Shown here: in pieces, positions 9,006 through 18,704 of the stretch
Layout: each line of letters starts with the position of its first letter
Numbering within the stretch: the stretch's first letter is position 1
Origin: Desulfopila inferna
Lineage (GTDB): Bacteria; Desulfobacterota; Desulfobulbia; Desulfobulbales; Desulfocapsaceae
DNA: 64,000 nucleotides
Reading direction: 5' to 3'
NCBI RefSeq assembly: GCF_016919005.1
Contig: NZ_JAFFQE010000006.1
Location: 266,721 to 330,720, forward strand
Position numbers and translations under genes: made by a program
The notes under the pieces: model-generated
What the model was told of the DNA's origin: nothing
Seen by the model: only the letters and a program-made list of their open reading frames with translations
The model's database searches: none

Positions 9006-11072
9006 CTAATTCTTATTGATTTTGTTCAAGACGGCTCCGGCCAATGCCGCGTCGTATTTTTCCGCAGCAAACGCGGCATACACATTGAGAGGTGTTTGCT
9101 TGGGTCGTGCCACTTTCAAAAAAGCCTGAAGACCGGTTGAAAGAACCTTGAGCAAGGGGGCAGGGATCCATACGACTCTCAACTCCTCTCTTTTTTCCTT
9201 GAGTCTGTGGATGAGATCGGCCCTTGAAGGCGTCTCCGGTTCCACCAGATTCAACAACGGCGGTGCCTCTTCGAAACTGTCTATGTAGTACTGTATTACC
9301 GCCGATGCGGTATGGACGTCACAGAGACTGATCGTGCTTTTGCGGTTGCCCATGGCCACGTAGAGCGGACCGATCTCTCTTCCCAATCGTCCCGGAGGAG
9401 TGAAATCTGCGTAATCGACAAGGGGACCGAGCCGAATGGTCCGGCTCTCCACCCCATATCGTGAGGCGGAATCAGCCAGCATCTTTTCCGCCGAAGCCTT
9501 ACCCCAGACGTATGGGCCTCGGCCAAGGTTGTCATAATCCACCGGAGAGGCCTCGCTTAGCCCGCCGGGGCCCTTGCCTCCCGGCTTCAATACCGCAATG
9601 CTGCTGATGTTGATGATTTTTTTAATCTTTGCCCGCGAGGTCGCCTCGAGAACATTTCTGGTGGCATCTATGGTGTTTTTTTGGTGTTCTTCCTTGCCTC
9701 CCGCAGTTTCTGCGGCAAGGTGGACCATGATACCTCCCCCCTCAAGATACTCAGGTGGAATTTCGCGGGCCAGATCCGCAGCGACATATTCGACGCCGGC
9801 GATCCGCCGTGAAGGCTGAGGAATCTTACGGGTGAGAACCCGCACGGCATACCCTTGATTTCGCAAGTCAGCAACCAGCACCCTGCCAAGAAAGCCGGTA
9901 CCTCCGGTGACCACCACATATTCCTGTTTTTTCAGCGGCGGCAACCCCGCTTCCTGGCTCATCAGGCTTTTCTTGGCATTCTCTTCCTGAATCTTCTCGG
10001 CTTCCAGCAACCTGCGCCGTATATCCTCACATATCTTCACCGTTTGATAAATTGATTCCGGACTGACCGGAACCTCACCATTTCCTCTGATACTGTCATA
10101 GAAGCGCGAAATGATTTCCGAAAGTCCCGCGTAACTCTTTTGTTTTTTGAAAACCAGCTTGAAAATGCTGCCGGTGGTGCCCATTATCAGTTGCTTGGCA
10201 TAGACGTAGGGCTTCAGCGCCACCGCAGGAGCCGAAAAACCGGGGCCGAGATATCTCGACACTCCGCTGAGCACGAAATCGGCCGTCACCGTACCGTTGG
10301 TGCCCACGACCTTCAAATAGGATTCAACAGGCCTGCCCCTCAAGGTCACCGCCAGAATCCCGGTTTTTCCCCTGCCGGTCAGGGTAGCATGCACATCACC
10401 GCGCGGATCAATCACCACAAACTCCATTTTCAGCGGATCGCTTTTCTCATCGTCTTTCTCACTCTCCAATGCACTCAGGAGAAGATAGACCGGATGAGGC
10501 ATGATATCCATCAGCTGATCGACCTCAGAGATGTTTTGCCGGACTGTTTTGAAGGAAAAATAGCTTTCCACGTGGACTATTTCGCCCACGAGGCGGAGAA
10601 AGTCCTTCATCTTTTCGGCACTCTCCTGAAAGAGGACCTGGTGAGCCGCACAAACCTTCAGATTTTTCTCTTCGGCAAGAGCGAGAATGGACTTCGCCTC
10701 TTTGACCTCCGTGGCGAACGGCTTTTCGACATAGATGCTCGCCCCGCTATTAAGAGCCGCCACAGCGAGTTCCGCATGGGTAGCAGGCGGTGTGACGATA
10801 TGAACGACATCAGGCTTCACTTCCTGCAAAAGCTTCCGGTGATCTTGATAAAATCGACAGTTGGAAGGGAGCGACTCCCGGACATCTTCCTCCTTCATGA
10901 CCGGATCGGCTACAGCAACCAACTCCGCTTCTTTTTGAAGAGAAATTGCCTTGATATGATGCCTTCCCATTTTGCCGCAACCAAAAAGAACGATCTGCAA
11001 TTTATTTTTATTCATATGATTTTTTTTATATTTTTTTTTGGTTAACCTACGAATCTTCCCTTTTGCGGACAT
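9006..11072 (-). CDS. Fusion of Gfo/Idh/MocA oxidoreductase and NAD-dependent SDR epimerase/reductase
   Basis: Residues 20-360 form a MocA-type oxidoreductase: GCGKMGRHH is the nucleotide-binding loop and YVEKPFATE carries the usual catalytic-region Lys. From residue 385 a second Rossmann domain starts (VVVTGGTGFLGRVLV), with YVWGK as the SDR YxxxK motif. At 688 aa it is about the sum of the two families, so this is a true fusion and not a read-through: one frame continues with a charged linker (about 350-385). ATG at 11072 is chosen for its GGAG 8 bases upstream; ATG at 11015 is a weaker alternative. It probably makes or modifies a nucleotide sugar by coupled oxidation and epimerisation or reduction. 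The substrate is unknown. Confidence 0.88.
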   Translation of the reverse strand: MSAKGKIRRLTKKKYKKNHMNKNKLQIVLFGCGKMGRHHIKAISLQKEAELVAVADPVMKEEDVRESLPSNCRFYQDHRKLLQEVKPDVVHIVTPPATHAELAVAALNSGASIYVEKPFATEVKEAKSILALAEEKNLKVCAAHQVLFQESAEKMKDFLRLVGEIVHVESYFSFKTVRQNISEVDQLMDIMPHPVYLLLSALESEKDDEKSDPLKMEFVVIDPRGDVHATLTGRGKTGILAVTLRGRPVESYLKVVGTNGTVTADFVLSGVSRYLGPGFSAPAVALKPYVYAKQLIMGTTGSIFKLVFKKQKSYAGLSEIISRFYDSIRGNGEVPVSPESIYQTVKICEDIRRRLLEAEKIQEENAKKSLMSQEAGLPPLKKQEYVVVTGGTGFLGRVLVADLRNQGYAVRVLTRKIPQPSRRIAGVEYVAADLAREIPPEYLEGGGIMVHLAAETAGGKEEHQKNTIDATRNVLEATSRAKIKKIINISSIAVLKPGGKGPGGLSEASPVDYDNLGRGPYVWGKASAEKMLADSASRYGVESRTIRLGPLVDYADFTPPGRLGREIGPLYVAMGNRKSTISLCDVHTASAVIQYYIDSFEEAPPLLNLVEPETPSRADLIHRLKEKREELRVVWIPAPLLKVLSTGLQAFLKVARPKQTPLNVYAAFAAEKYDAALAGAVLNKINKN

Positions 11073-11139
11073 CAAGTCTTCTCCAAGGGCTCGAGTGCGC
11101 CAAGGGGCCATGCAGTTTTCCTCAGGTCTTTGAATGTGA

Positions 11140-12252
11140 CTAAACCCTGCGGACCAAAGTACCGAAAAGCTGATCATATTTGTTAATCATTTTCTCCTCC
11201 GTGAGATGAGAGAGATAAAACCTGCGCGCCTCTTCAGCCAGTTGCCTGCCTCTTCCAGGGTTGTCGAGAAATTCTTTGAGACCAGTTTCAATGGCGCGGA
11301 CATCTCGGGGCTCGATGAGCAGCCCTCTTTCATTCTGTCCCATCAATTTGGCATTGTCACCCACATTGGTCACCACCACCGGTTTGCCGGCAGCCATGGC
11401 CTCGACCAGAACCACTGGAAGTCCTTCCCACAGGGAGGGAAGGATAAAGATATCGAAAAGCGTCAGTATCTGCCATGCATCGTCCCGCCAACCGGTGAAA
11501 ATTACGCTTTCTCCAATTCCAAGAGAATCGGCCTCCTTTTGCAAATCTTCCTCCAGAGGGCCGCCTCCCACTATGAGAAAACACGTTTGCGGATATTGAT
11601 CGAGAATATTCTTGGCCGCAGCCAAAAGATAGGTTAAACCCTTCTGTCTCGAGAGGACTGCTACACAGCCGATTACTACATTTTCTTTTGAGAGGGAGAA
11701 TTCCTCTCTGTATTTATCCTTGAGCAGCCTGTTTGCCGGCTCTGGATTTTCGACCCCGTTCCAGATGGTTTCGATTTTAGACTCCCTTACTTTATGGTAA
11801 TGAATGATGGCCCGGCGCTGATGGTCTGAGACGGCAACAAGCTTCTTGGCGTAGAAGGACATAAGGCGCTCGATGAACATATATTTCCTCGGCAAGTGGG
11901 GATAGTTACCGAAATGGAAAGTATGAACGAGAGGAGGCATCCGGCCGAAAGCATAGAACGGTGCCAGAGAGACCATAGCCGCCGTTCCGTGTGAATGAGC
12001 CAGATCACATCGAGAGTCCAGGATGAGAGAACGCAGATTTTTCATATGGGAAAAAACAGAGTCACCGCTTCCATAGTCGGCGCAGCTAACCGGTATTCCC
12101 TCCTCCACCAGCTTCTCGGCAATGATCCCCTTCTCCCTGACACAGAGTATTTCAATCTCATGTCCCCTTTCCGTGAGCGACTTGGCCAGCTTGTACACCA
12201 CCCGTTCCGCTCCGCCAATGTGCAATGAACCAATTATCTGAAGTATTTTCAT
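11140..12252 (-). CDS. Family 4 glycosyltransferase, 370 aa
   Basis: The N-terminal GT-B half opens with MKILQIIGSLHIGGAERVVY, a glycine-rich acceptor-side loop. The donor half has GCVAVLSRQKGLTYLL and the EX7E element in EGLPVVLVEAMAAGKP. These are retaining transferases that use a nucleotide sugar in the cytoplasm. It lies 10 bp after the upstream GT2 gene, so the two are co-transcribed. GGGGG precedes the ATG by about 3-4 bases. The sugar added cannot be predicted. Confidence 0.92.
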   Translation of the reverse strand: MKILQIIGSLHIGGAERVVYKLAKSLTERGHEIEILCVREKGIIAEKLVEEGIPVSCADYGSGDSVFSHMKNLRSLILDSRCDLAHSHGTAAMVSLAPFYAFGRMPPLVHTFHFGNYPHLPRKYMFIERLMSFYAKKLVAVSDHQRRAIIHYHKVRESKIETIWNGVENPEPANRLLKDKYREEFSLSKENVVIGCVAVLSRQKGLTYLLAAAKNILDQYPQTCFLIVGGGPLEEDLQKEADSLGIGESVIFTGWRDDAWQILTLFDIFILPSLWEGLPVVLVEAMAAGKPVVVTNVGDNAKLMGQNERGLLIEPRDVRAIETGLKEFLDNPGRGRQLAEEARRFYLSHLTEEKMINKYDQLFGTLVRRV

Positions 12253-12262
12253 TGGCCCCCGG

Positions 12263-13474
12263 TTATTTAGTTGACTTGTGACGTTCGGTCTTTACCCATT
12301 TCCTCTCCCCATAGGAGAGCAGTCCTTTTAAGGTGATTGCCATTTTCCAGAGTATATAAAAGGGGATCATTCCCAGTGCCAGCCAGGTTTTCAGCGGTGC
12401 TCGCTGGATAATTAGCCCTGAAAAAAAATAGAGCAATTGAACTGCGAAGACGACAACGGCAATCCAGACGAAAAATGAGCTGTACGCATAGCTGAAATGG
12501 AGGAATAAGCATAGCAGGAGGTAAATGACCGACCAGCCGAAAAAGATGGCGTACGAAGGACGCATCAATTCCACCAAGGCATCGAATTTGTTGAGATCAC
12601 CTGAGCGAAAACCACCGGCTGCAAGTCTTCCGAAGTAGTGCAACAGCACTTGCAAACGTCCCTTAGACCATCGAATTCGCTGACTTTCTCCAGTTTTGAG
12701 TGACTTGGCCACCTGAGAATAGATCACGGCGTTCTCATTTGAAACAACCACATAACCTTCCAGGGTAAGCATGACGTAGTATTCCCAGTTTTCCACGATG
12801 GAGTAGACATTCCAGCCGTATTTTTTAAAGATTTCAGAAGAAAAACACATACCGTTGCCAGCCAGCGGACAGGAAAGTCCAAGAAGGTTTTTACCTGGAA
12901 AATGAAGTTTATATTTGAGGATTCCCGGGAGGATACTGAGGCGGGTCAACCAATTCTCATCCGGGTTCATGACGCCGAAATAGCCCTGGATCACCTTCTT
13001 CCCCTCGGTCAGAGATATGTTCATCGAGGTAAGAAAGTTTCTGGCGACCAGGGTATCGGCATCGATGATGACATAGGCGTCGAAGGCATCAAGATTCAAT
13101 TGGGAGATGAGCCAGTTGAGGGCATAGGGTTTACCTCGTTTGATCGGATCGGTTCTTTCACGGCAGGTAGCCCCTGCCTCCCGGGCTATTTGCGCCGTTC
13201 GGTCCGTGCAATTATCGGCGATGACGAAAATTTCATAGAGTTCTGCAGGGTAATCACTCTCCTGGATACTTTTGACCAGTTCACCTATGAGAAGCTCTTC
13301 GTTATGCGCAGGTATAATAATGCCGAAAGTTTTACGGGCCGATAGATCTTCTCCAGCCCTTTTTCCCAAGAAGAGAGCCGGGACACTCAGGACAAAGAAA
13401 ATGAACTGATATGTCACAAAGAAGAAGAGAATTCCTCCCCAAAAAAGAAGTATACAATTGATAAAGAGTTCCAT
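12263..13474 (-). CDS. Membrane family 2 glycosyltransferase, 403 aa
   Basis: An N-terminal membrane helix (INCILLFWGGILFFFVTYQF) leads into a GT-A domain with IIIPAHNEELL, VIADNCTDRT, and VIIDADT as the DxD site. QRIRWSKGR near residue 290 is the QxxRW motif of processive synthases. Three helices close the protein. It resembles cellulose- or chitin-synthase-like enzymes. The frame is open to a TTG at 13555, but the ATG at 13474 gives the natural membrane start. The ribosome site is poor. It would extend the chain at the membrane. Confidence 0.9.
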   Translation of the reverse strand: MELFINCILLFWGGILFFFVTYQFIFFVLSVPALFLGKRAGEDLSARKTFGIIIPAHNEELLIGELVKSIQESDYPAELYEIFVIADNCTDRTAQIAREAGATCRERTDPIKRGKPYALNWLISQLNLDAFDAYVIIDADTLVARNFLTSMNISLTEGKKVIQGYFGVMNPDENWLTRLSILPGILKYKLHFPGKNLLGLSCPLAGNGMCFSSEIFKKYGWNVYSIVENWEYYVMLTLEGYVVVSNENAVIYSQVAKSLKTGESQRIRWSKGRLQVLLHYFGRLAAGGFRSGDLNKFDALVELMRPSYAIFFGWSVIYLLLCLFLHFSYAYSSFFVWIAVVVFAVQLLYFFSGLIIQRAPLKTWLALGMIPFYILWKMAITLKGLLSYGERKWVKTERHKSTK

Positions 13475-13569
13475 GGATATTTGCTTAGTTAAATGAGTCT
13501 CTGTGATAAATCGGCATCGAAAATTCGTCTGTTGCCGCCCCAGAACCTCCCCCAAAAATCCAAGGCGGC

Positions 13570-14799
13570 TCAGTATCGGGCAAACACCCCTTCTCTGGAA
13601 GGTTCGACTTTTCCCTCTATCTCCTTTTCAACCATTTTCCTCAACGAAACCGTCAACATCGAAAGGAAATAGATATGGGGATAGTCTACACCGGTAAGGA
13701 AAGCGCCGGCTACCGCATAGGCGACCAGACTGGTGTTCAAAAAAACCGGCAGCATTTCACTAAAGGAAACATTTTCTGCATTCTCGGAGATCAGTCGCCG
13801 CGTCCTTCTATTCTCCCGGTAATTGATAAAGATCAGCGAAAGTAAAAGGAACAGACCCGGAAAGCCGTATTCGGCCAGGATATTGAAATATATACTGTGC
13901 GTTGAAATCCACCTGACAGGATCCCCGGCTTTTCGATAAATCCTGCCATAGGCTGAATTGAAACTACCTGCTCCCACGCCTAAGACGGGATTATCGATCG
14001 CCATCTCAACGGCATACCCCCATGCAGTCATTCTCCCCATCGCCGATGAGTCTTCTTCATATGAACTGATGGTTTCCATCCTGGTGAAATAACTGGGCGG
14101 AGCAAGAAAAAGGACCAGGCAGCCGACCAATGCCAGAACGAACAATCCCTGAATTTTCTTTTTACTGGCCAGAACATAATAGAGCAGAGAGGCACCCAGG
14201 GCCAAGGTGGCTCCCCTCGATTGCGCGCCGACAAGGCCAAGCAAAAAGAAAAGCGTGCCCAAACCACCAACTATTTTCACCAGTATCTTTGTCTGTGTCA
14301 GCAGGTAAATGGCCAGGGGAACGGCAATCACCAGCCCCCAGGAAAAATCATTCCCGTCTCCCATAAAATATCCTGCCTTAAAACCGCCTACCCGCTCGGC
14401 AACCGCAAGTCTCGCCAGATTTGCAACAACAAGGTAAATGTGAATTACAACATAGGAGAAGACAAAGGTTTCAAAGAGTTTTTTACTCCGCAAAAGATAA
14501 CAGCCGATGAAAAAGAAAATGTAATATCCGATTTCCTGTTTGAGCGGATCGAGGGCGTAGGATTGTATGAGGCCATGGAAAAGGGCAAGACCGGTGAAAA
14601 ATATCAGAAAAAGGAAGTAAATCGATTGTTTGGTTTTGAGGGCTTCGGCAGATTTATATTTAATTACCACATAGAGCAGGAGAAGAGCCTGTATGCCCAA
14701 AGCAATCGGAATTCCCTTGAGGGCGGGAAAGTACCCACGGTCGATTCCAACGTACTCATAGAGCATCACAAAAGTATACAACAAAAAAGGAAGAGGCAT
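13570..14799 (-). CDS. O-antigen ligase/polymerase-like membrane protein, 409 aa
   Basis: About ten to twelve hydrophobic segments surround a large periplasmic loop (about residues 230-310) ending NPVLGVGAGSFNSAYGRI, which matches the Wzy_C/O-antigen ligase signature. Arg residues in AQSRGATLALGASLL and SSAMGRMTAW are at family-typical positions. Relatives in exosortase A clusters are described as probable O-glycosylation ligases. It would polymerise or transfer the finished chain on the periplasmic side. A second such protein begins at 63.03 kb. Confidence 0.87.
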   Translation of the reverse strand: MPLPFLLYTFVMLYEYVGIDRGYFPALKGIPIALGIQALLLLYVVIKYKSAEALKTKQSIYFLFLIFFTGLALFHGLIQSYALDPLKQEIGYYIFFFIGCYLLRSKKLFETFVFSYVVIHIYLVVANLARLAVAERVGGFKAGYFMGDGNDFSWGLVIAVPLAIYLLTQTKILVKIVGGLGTLFFLLGLVGAQSRGATLALGASLLYYVLASKKKIQGLFVLALVGCLVLFLAPPSYFTRMETISSYEEDSSAMGRMTAWGYAVEMAIDNPVLGVGAGSFNSAYGRIYRKAGDPVRWISTHSIYFNILAEYGFPGLFLLLSLIFINYRENRRTRRLISENAENVSFSEMLPVFLNTSLVAYAVAGAFLTGVDYPHIYFLSMLTVSLRKMVEKEIEGKVEPSREGVFARY

Positions 14800-14861
14800 G
14801 CTGAACTAGTTCCTCTGACTGCGGGTTATTGTCATCTCTCCGGAGAGGCTGCAGAATTCCA

Positions 14862-16031
14862 TTAATTTTTCCAGCCGGCGGGCGATCTTGTCTCCAAGGC
14901 GGTCTGCATAATCTCATCATATACTGTTTGGATTATACTTATCCTCCTTTGAAACTCAAATTTTTCCAGCACCATCTGCTTCCCCTGCAGGGCCAATTGG
15001 CGGGCGGCCTGCGGATTTTCCAGGAGATAAATCAACTGTTCGGCTATTGCCTCCGGATCATGGGAAGCTATCAAACACCCCGTCCGGCGATCCTTTATTA
15101 TATCGGAAACGCCGCCCACCTTGGTTGCGGCGACGGCCGTCTCCATACACAGAGATTCCAGAATAACGTTGGGAAAACCTTCCGTGTACGAGGTAAGGGC
15201 CAAAATATCCAGATCCTGATAGACAGGCCGTACATCTTGAAGGTGACCTGTGAAAAATATTCGTGACGATAAACCCATCATTTCCACAAGCTTTTGCAAT
15301 TCCTGCATATCCGCCCCATCCCCGATCAGAAAAAAATAGACATTGTCATACTTGTCTTGTCGGCAGATTAATTCCGCGGCCTGCAGGAAATCCTTCTGCC
15401 CCTTCTCAGGGCTTAACCTGCCGATATTGCCTATCAATATTCCATTGCTTGGCAGGTCGAACTTTCTTCTCAGCAGACCGTCTTCATACAAGCCTGGCCG
15501 GTAATTATCTGCGACAATGGCGTTAAAGACCTGAATTACTTTTTCGGGTGAGGTGCCATAGCGGAGGATTTCATCACGAATGAGAGGCGATACAGCGATA
15601 ACTTTGTCAAAAAAAGGCAAAATCCGCTTGCCGACGGATATGAGCAATCTGCTCTTGGGACTGTTGATTATCCAGCCATGGCATGTGGTAATTATAGGGA
15701 TATCATATATCTTGGAGACCAGAAAAGCGAGAATGTCTGTTTTGTATTCATGAGAATGAAGTATATGTATATTTTCCCGTTTTATGAGTTCCTTGATGGT
15801 CTTAACAATCCTTGGGTCATATTGATGAACGGAGCGTATGGGAAAGACATTGACACCTCTCTCTCGGGCAGCACGAAGATACAAATTTTCCTCGACATTC
15901 TCACGGTCCAGGCAAATTAGCCCTATCGACAGATTAAAGGACGACGTATCTATCCGCGCCGAAGTTTCGAGAATGGTCTTACCCGGGCCGCATACCCTGT
16001 CGGTATCACGAAGATGAAGGACGTTTATCAT
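14862..16031 (-). CDS. Family 4 glycosyltransferase, 389 aa
   Basis: The acceptor half starts MINVLHLRDTDRVCGPGKTI and includes ILHSHEYKTDILA and TTCHGW. The donor half has IGNIGRLSPEKGQKDFL and EGFPNVILESLCMETA, an EX7E element. It is the first gene of the minus-strand run that goes down to the flippase; the next gene starts 62 bp on. A 230-bp gap separates it from the divergent sulfotransferase at 16.26 kb, which probably holds the promoters of both. The sugar specificity is unknown. Confidence 0.92.
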   Translation of the reverse strand: MINVLHLRDTDRVCGPGKTILETSARIDTSSFNLSIGLICLDRENVEENLYLRAARERGVNVFPIRSVHQYDPRIVKTIKELIKRENIHILHSHEYKTDILAFLVSKIYDIPIITTCHGWIINSPKSRLLISVGKRILPFFDKVIAVSPLIRDEILRYGTSPEKVIQVFNAIVADNYRPGLYEDGLLRRKFDLPSNGILIGNIGRLSPEKGQKDFLQAAELICRQDKYDNVYFFLIGDGADMQELQKLVEMMGLSSRIFFTGHLQDVRPVYQDLDILALTSYTEGFPNVILESLCMETAVAATKVGGVSDIIKDRRTGCLIASHDPEAIAEQLIYLLENPQAARQLALQGKQMVLEKFEFQRRISIIQTVYDEIMQTALETRSPAGWKN

Positions 16032-16261
16032 ACTTCTTTTCCCGGCCGAATTATCTCTTGAAAAACAAAACTTGAAGAGAATTGTTTAATAATAGCTGCT
16101 TGCACCACAATAATCACACCCCATCCATTTGCAAAATTTATATTCTTTCACTATTGTTTAAACAGAAGTCTGTCTGGTAGAGATAATCGTATACTCCTCT
16201 TACCATCTTTGCCCCCGGGCACACTATCCACTTAATTATACTGCAAAGAGGTAACAGATCC

Positions 16262-17209
16262 ATGGTAGAGACGTTTTCCCCGTCAGGGCTGATGATCCAT
16301 ATCGGCTACCACAAAACCGGCACCACCTGGCTGCAGGATGCAGTTTTCAACAACGCCCGCTATGGCATGGCTTCTCCATGGTCCCGGCAGAAAATCACCG
16401 ACGATTTTATCATCCCTCCCCCCTTCAGTTTTGATCGGAACAATGTACTCCTCCGCTATCAAAAAAAATGCGATGAGCTGCGAAACCAAGGCCTGCTGCC
16501 GGTGCTTTCACACGAAAGAATGTCAGGTTATCCGGCATCCGGCGGATTTGACAGTAAAACCATTGCCGACAGGCTCTATTCGATATTTCCTGAAGGCCGG
16601 GTGATTATCATCATCCGGGAGCAGAAAAGTATCATTCGTTCATGGTATACGCAGTACATCCGTGACGGCGGCGGACTGTCGATCAAAAAATATATGAATC
16701 CACCCGAGCCTGACTTGTTGAGAATGCCCCATTTCAACTATGATTTTTATCAATATGATCGACTTATCGATTACTACCGCACTCTCTTTTCCCGCGAACA
16801 GGTCCTGGTTTTGCCTTTTGAACTTCTTAAAGCCAACCGTTTGGATTTTATGAAAAGAATAACCAAATTCGCGAATCTGCCTGATATAGCAGATGTCCCC
16901 GGAAATACAAGAAACGAGGGTATAGGGCTTCCCTGGGTTACGATCACCAGAGCCGCCAACCGTCTTTTCCACCGAAATCAGCTCAATTCAGGAGCATTGT
17001 TTAATGCCCCCATTGTCATAAAAAACGCGCGTAGAGCAGCCTATTTTATCAACCGCACCCTCATCTTACGGGGTATGCACAATTTTCTGGAAAGAAAAAC
17101 TCGACGTTATATCGCCGAGAATCTCGGCGACCGGTATGCCGAGAGCAACACCAAAACAAGCAAGGCGATAGGCATAGATCTTCAGGAATTCGGCTATGAC
17201 TGCCTGTAG
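16262..17209 (+). CDS. Sulfotransferase (PAPS-dependent), 315 aa
   Basis: IHIGYHKTGTTWLQDAV at residues 12-28 is the 5'-phosphosulfate loop. VIIIIREQKSIIRSWYTQY near residue 120 carries the 3'-phosphate-binding Arg and Ser. SHERMSG in between matches related bacterial sulfotransferases. AGAGGTAACAGATCC before the ATG is a good ribosome site. It stands alone on the plus strand between two minus-strand glycosyltransferase genes, so it probably has its own promoter. It would sulfate the polysaccharide or an oligosaccharide intermediate. Confidence 0.9.
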   Translation: MVETFSPSGLMIHIGYHKTGTTWLQDAVFNNARYGMASPWSRQKITDDFIIPPPFSFDRNNVLLRYQKKCDELRNQGLLPVLSHERMSGYPASGGFDSKTIADRLYSIFPEGRVIIIIREQKSIIRSWYTQYIRDGGGLSIKKYMNPPEPDLLRMPHFNYDFYQYDRLIDYYRTLFSREQVLVLPFELLKANRLDFMKRITKFANLPDIADVPGNTRNEGIGLPWVTITRAANRLFHRNQLNSGALFNAPIVIKNARRAAYFINRTLILRGMHNFLERKTRRYIAENLGDRYAESNTKTSKAIGIDLQEFGYDCL

Positions 17210-17285
17210 TCAACGACATGCCGAAAAATTCCTGCGGCCTGCTGAAAAGAAGTATTTCCCCCTCCTCTCTCTCACATGTCCTACC

Positions 17286-18506
17286 TCAGGATGCTGATGG
17301 ACCCTGCTTGCCATCATTTGTTGCGCCGCAAAAAATTTCCTCATAGACCTTCGTGGTCTTCTCCACATTGCGTTGAATGGTAAACAATTCAAACAGCCGC
17401 CTGTGTCCCGCTTCTCCAATCTTTGTGGCGAGTTCTTTGGCCTGAAGGAGCGCGGTCACGGTCCTCGCCAATTTACCTGGCTCCCCCGGAGTAACAAGAA
17501 AGCCGGTTTTCCCGTGTACCACGATTTCAGTCGGACCGCCGATGTTGGTGGCAATAATTGGTTTGCCCAGCAGCATCGCCTCCAGCAGGACAATACCAAA
17601 GGGTTCGGGTCTGATGGAGGTATGCAGAAATATGTCCATGAGATTAAGGTAATCTATCGGATTTTCCTGAAATCCCGTAAATACAACATTTTCCTCGATA
17701 TCCAGTTCGCTGCACAGGCGGGACAAATGATCATGATATTTGAGGTCTTTGGCGCCCGTGTCACCAACAAGCAGGCATCTGATATCGGGGAAAGTCTGTT
17801 TCAACAGAGAGACCGCGCGAAGGGCCGTTTCCTGTCCCTTCCATTTCTTGATATTGCCGACCACGCCGATAATTGGTGAGTTGCCGTCAACGGCGTACAC
17901 CTCACGTAATCGTTCCGACGGTGTACGCACCTGGTATCGCTCGGTGTCGAGGCCGTTTTGAACAACCACCGTTCCGGGATAGACCACATCGTGCTTTCGC
18001 ATATGCTCCCTGATAGCATGCGAGACACAAATAACCGCCTTCATTCTTTTGCCAAAATAGCGGTCGAGCCCGGAATAGTGATCGTTTATCCCCATCTCAT
18101 GAGTGATACACGGCGTCCTGGACAACAGTGCAGCCAGGGACCAGCAGTGGTTCCGGGTTATCGAGTTGTTGAGGTTGACCAGGTCAATCTTGTTTTTTCT
18201 CAGGAAAAATGCATACCTGCAGGCAGGGAGTAGTAATTCCCTGAACAGATTGATCCCCTTTCTCAAGGGAGCAAGAAGAGTCGTGAATACGGCAGAGCGA
18301 AAATTGAACGGCTGCGGCAATTCGAGAACATGTGTTTCCATTCCGAGTCCTCTGAACTTCTCCACGAAAAGATTGTCCCTGTGAAATCCGACCACGGGAA
18401 GAAACCTGCTTTTATCAAGATGATAAAGAAGATCGTATAAAACATAATAAGATCCGCCAATGGTCCCATCCCTGTTTCCTTCAAGAAAAAATATTTTCTT
18501 CTTCAT
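17286..18506 (-). CDS. Family 4 glycosyltransferase, 406 aa
   Basis: It begins with FFLEGNRDGTIGGSYYVLYD, the glycine-rich acceptor loop. The donor half has GVVGNIKKWKGQETAL and EPFGIVLLEAMLLGKP, the EX7E element. It is a clear paralog of the enzyme at 20.86-22.13 kb: both share the DGTIGGSY start, the LPxPFNF/MPLNF region, a long middle, and NIKxWKGQ. Only one base, TGT, separates a purine-rich stretch from the ATG, so the ribosome site is poor. Transfer of a sugar to a lipid-linked chain is the likely role. Confidence 0.92.
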   Translation of the reverse strand: MKKKIFFLEGNRDGTIGGSYYVLYDLLYHLDKSRFLPVVGFHRDNLFVEKFRGLGMETHVLELPQPFNFRSAVFTTLLAPLRKGINLFRELLLPACRYAFFLRKNKIDLVNLNNSITRNHCWSLAALLSRTPCITHEMGINDHYSGLDRYFGKRMKAVICVSHAIREHMRKHDVVYPGTVVVQNGLDTERYQVRTPSERLREVYAVDGNSPIIGVVGNIKKWKGQETALRAVSLLKQTFPDIRCLLVGDTGAKDLKYHDHLSRLCSELDIEENVVFTGFQENPIDYLNLMDIFLHTSIRPEPFGIVLLEAMLLGKPIIATNIGGPTEIVVHGKTGFLVTPGEPGKLARTVTALLQAKELATKIGEAGHRRLFELFTIQRNVEKTTKVYEEIFCGATNDGKQGPSAS

Positions 18507-18704
18507 ACACTTGCTCGCAAACTTTTTCGCTGACTTCGTTCTGAAAAAATCATTTTAACCTCTAGGATTATGTCGAAGCATGTCAATTTTTTCAGGAATC
18601 GAGGCAAACTTGAAAAAAATTAACCAAATATATATATCTGCTGAGAAAGAATTTTTCTCTTACACCACCGAACGAGGATGAATGGCGAATTTTCAAGGTG
18701 GCCG

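Noticed and set aside
10140..11045. 301-codon open frame on the plus strand
   Set aside because: It lies wholly opposite the oxidoreductase-SDR gene, which has clear motifs; no ribosome site or family features of its own.
14221..14865. 214-codon plus-strand frame opposite the ligase-like gene
   Set aside because: It is antisense to a strongly hydrophobic, motif-bearing membrane protein, and its composition (His, Gln, Lys) is that of a shadow frame.
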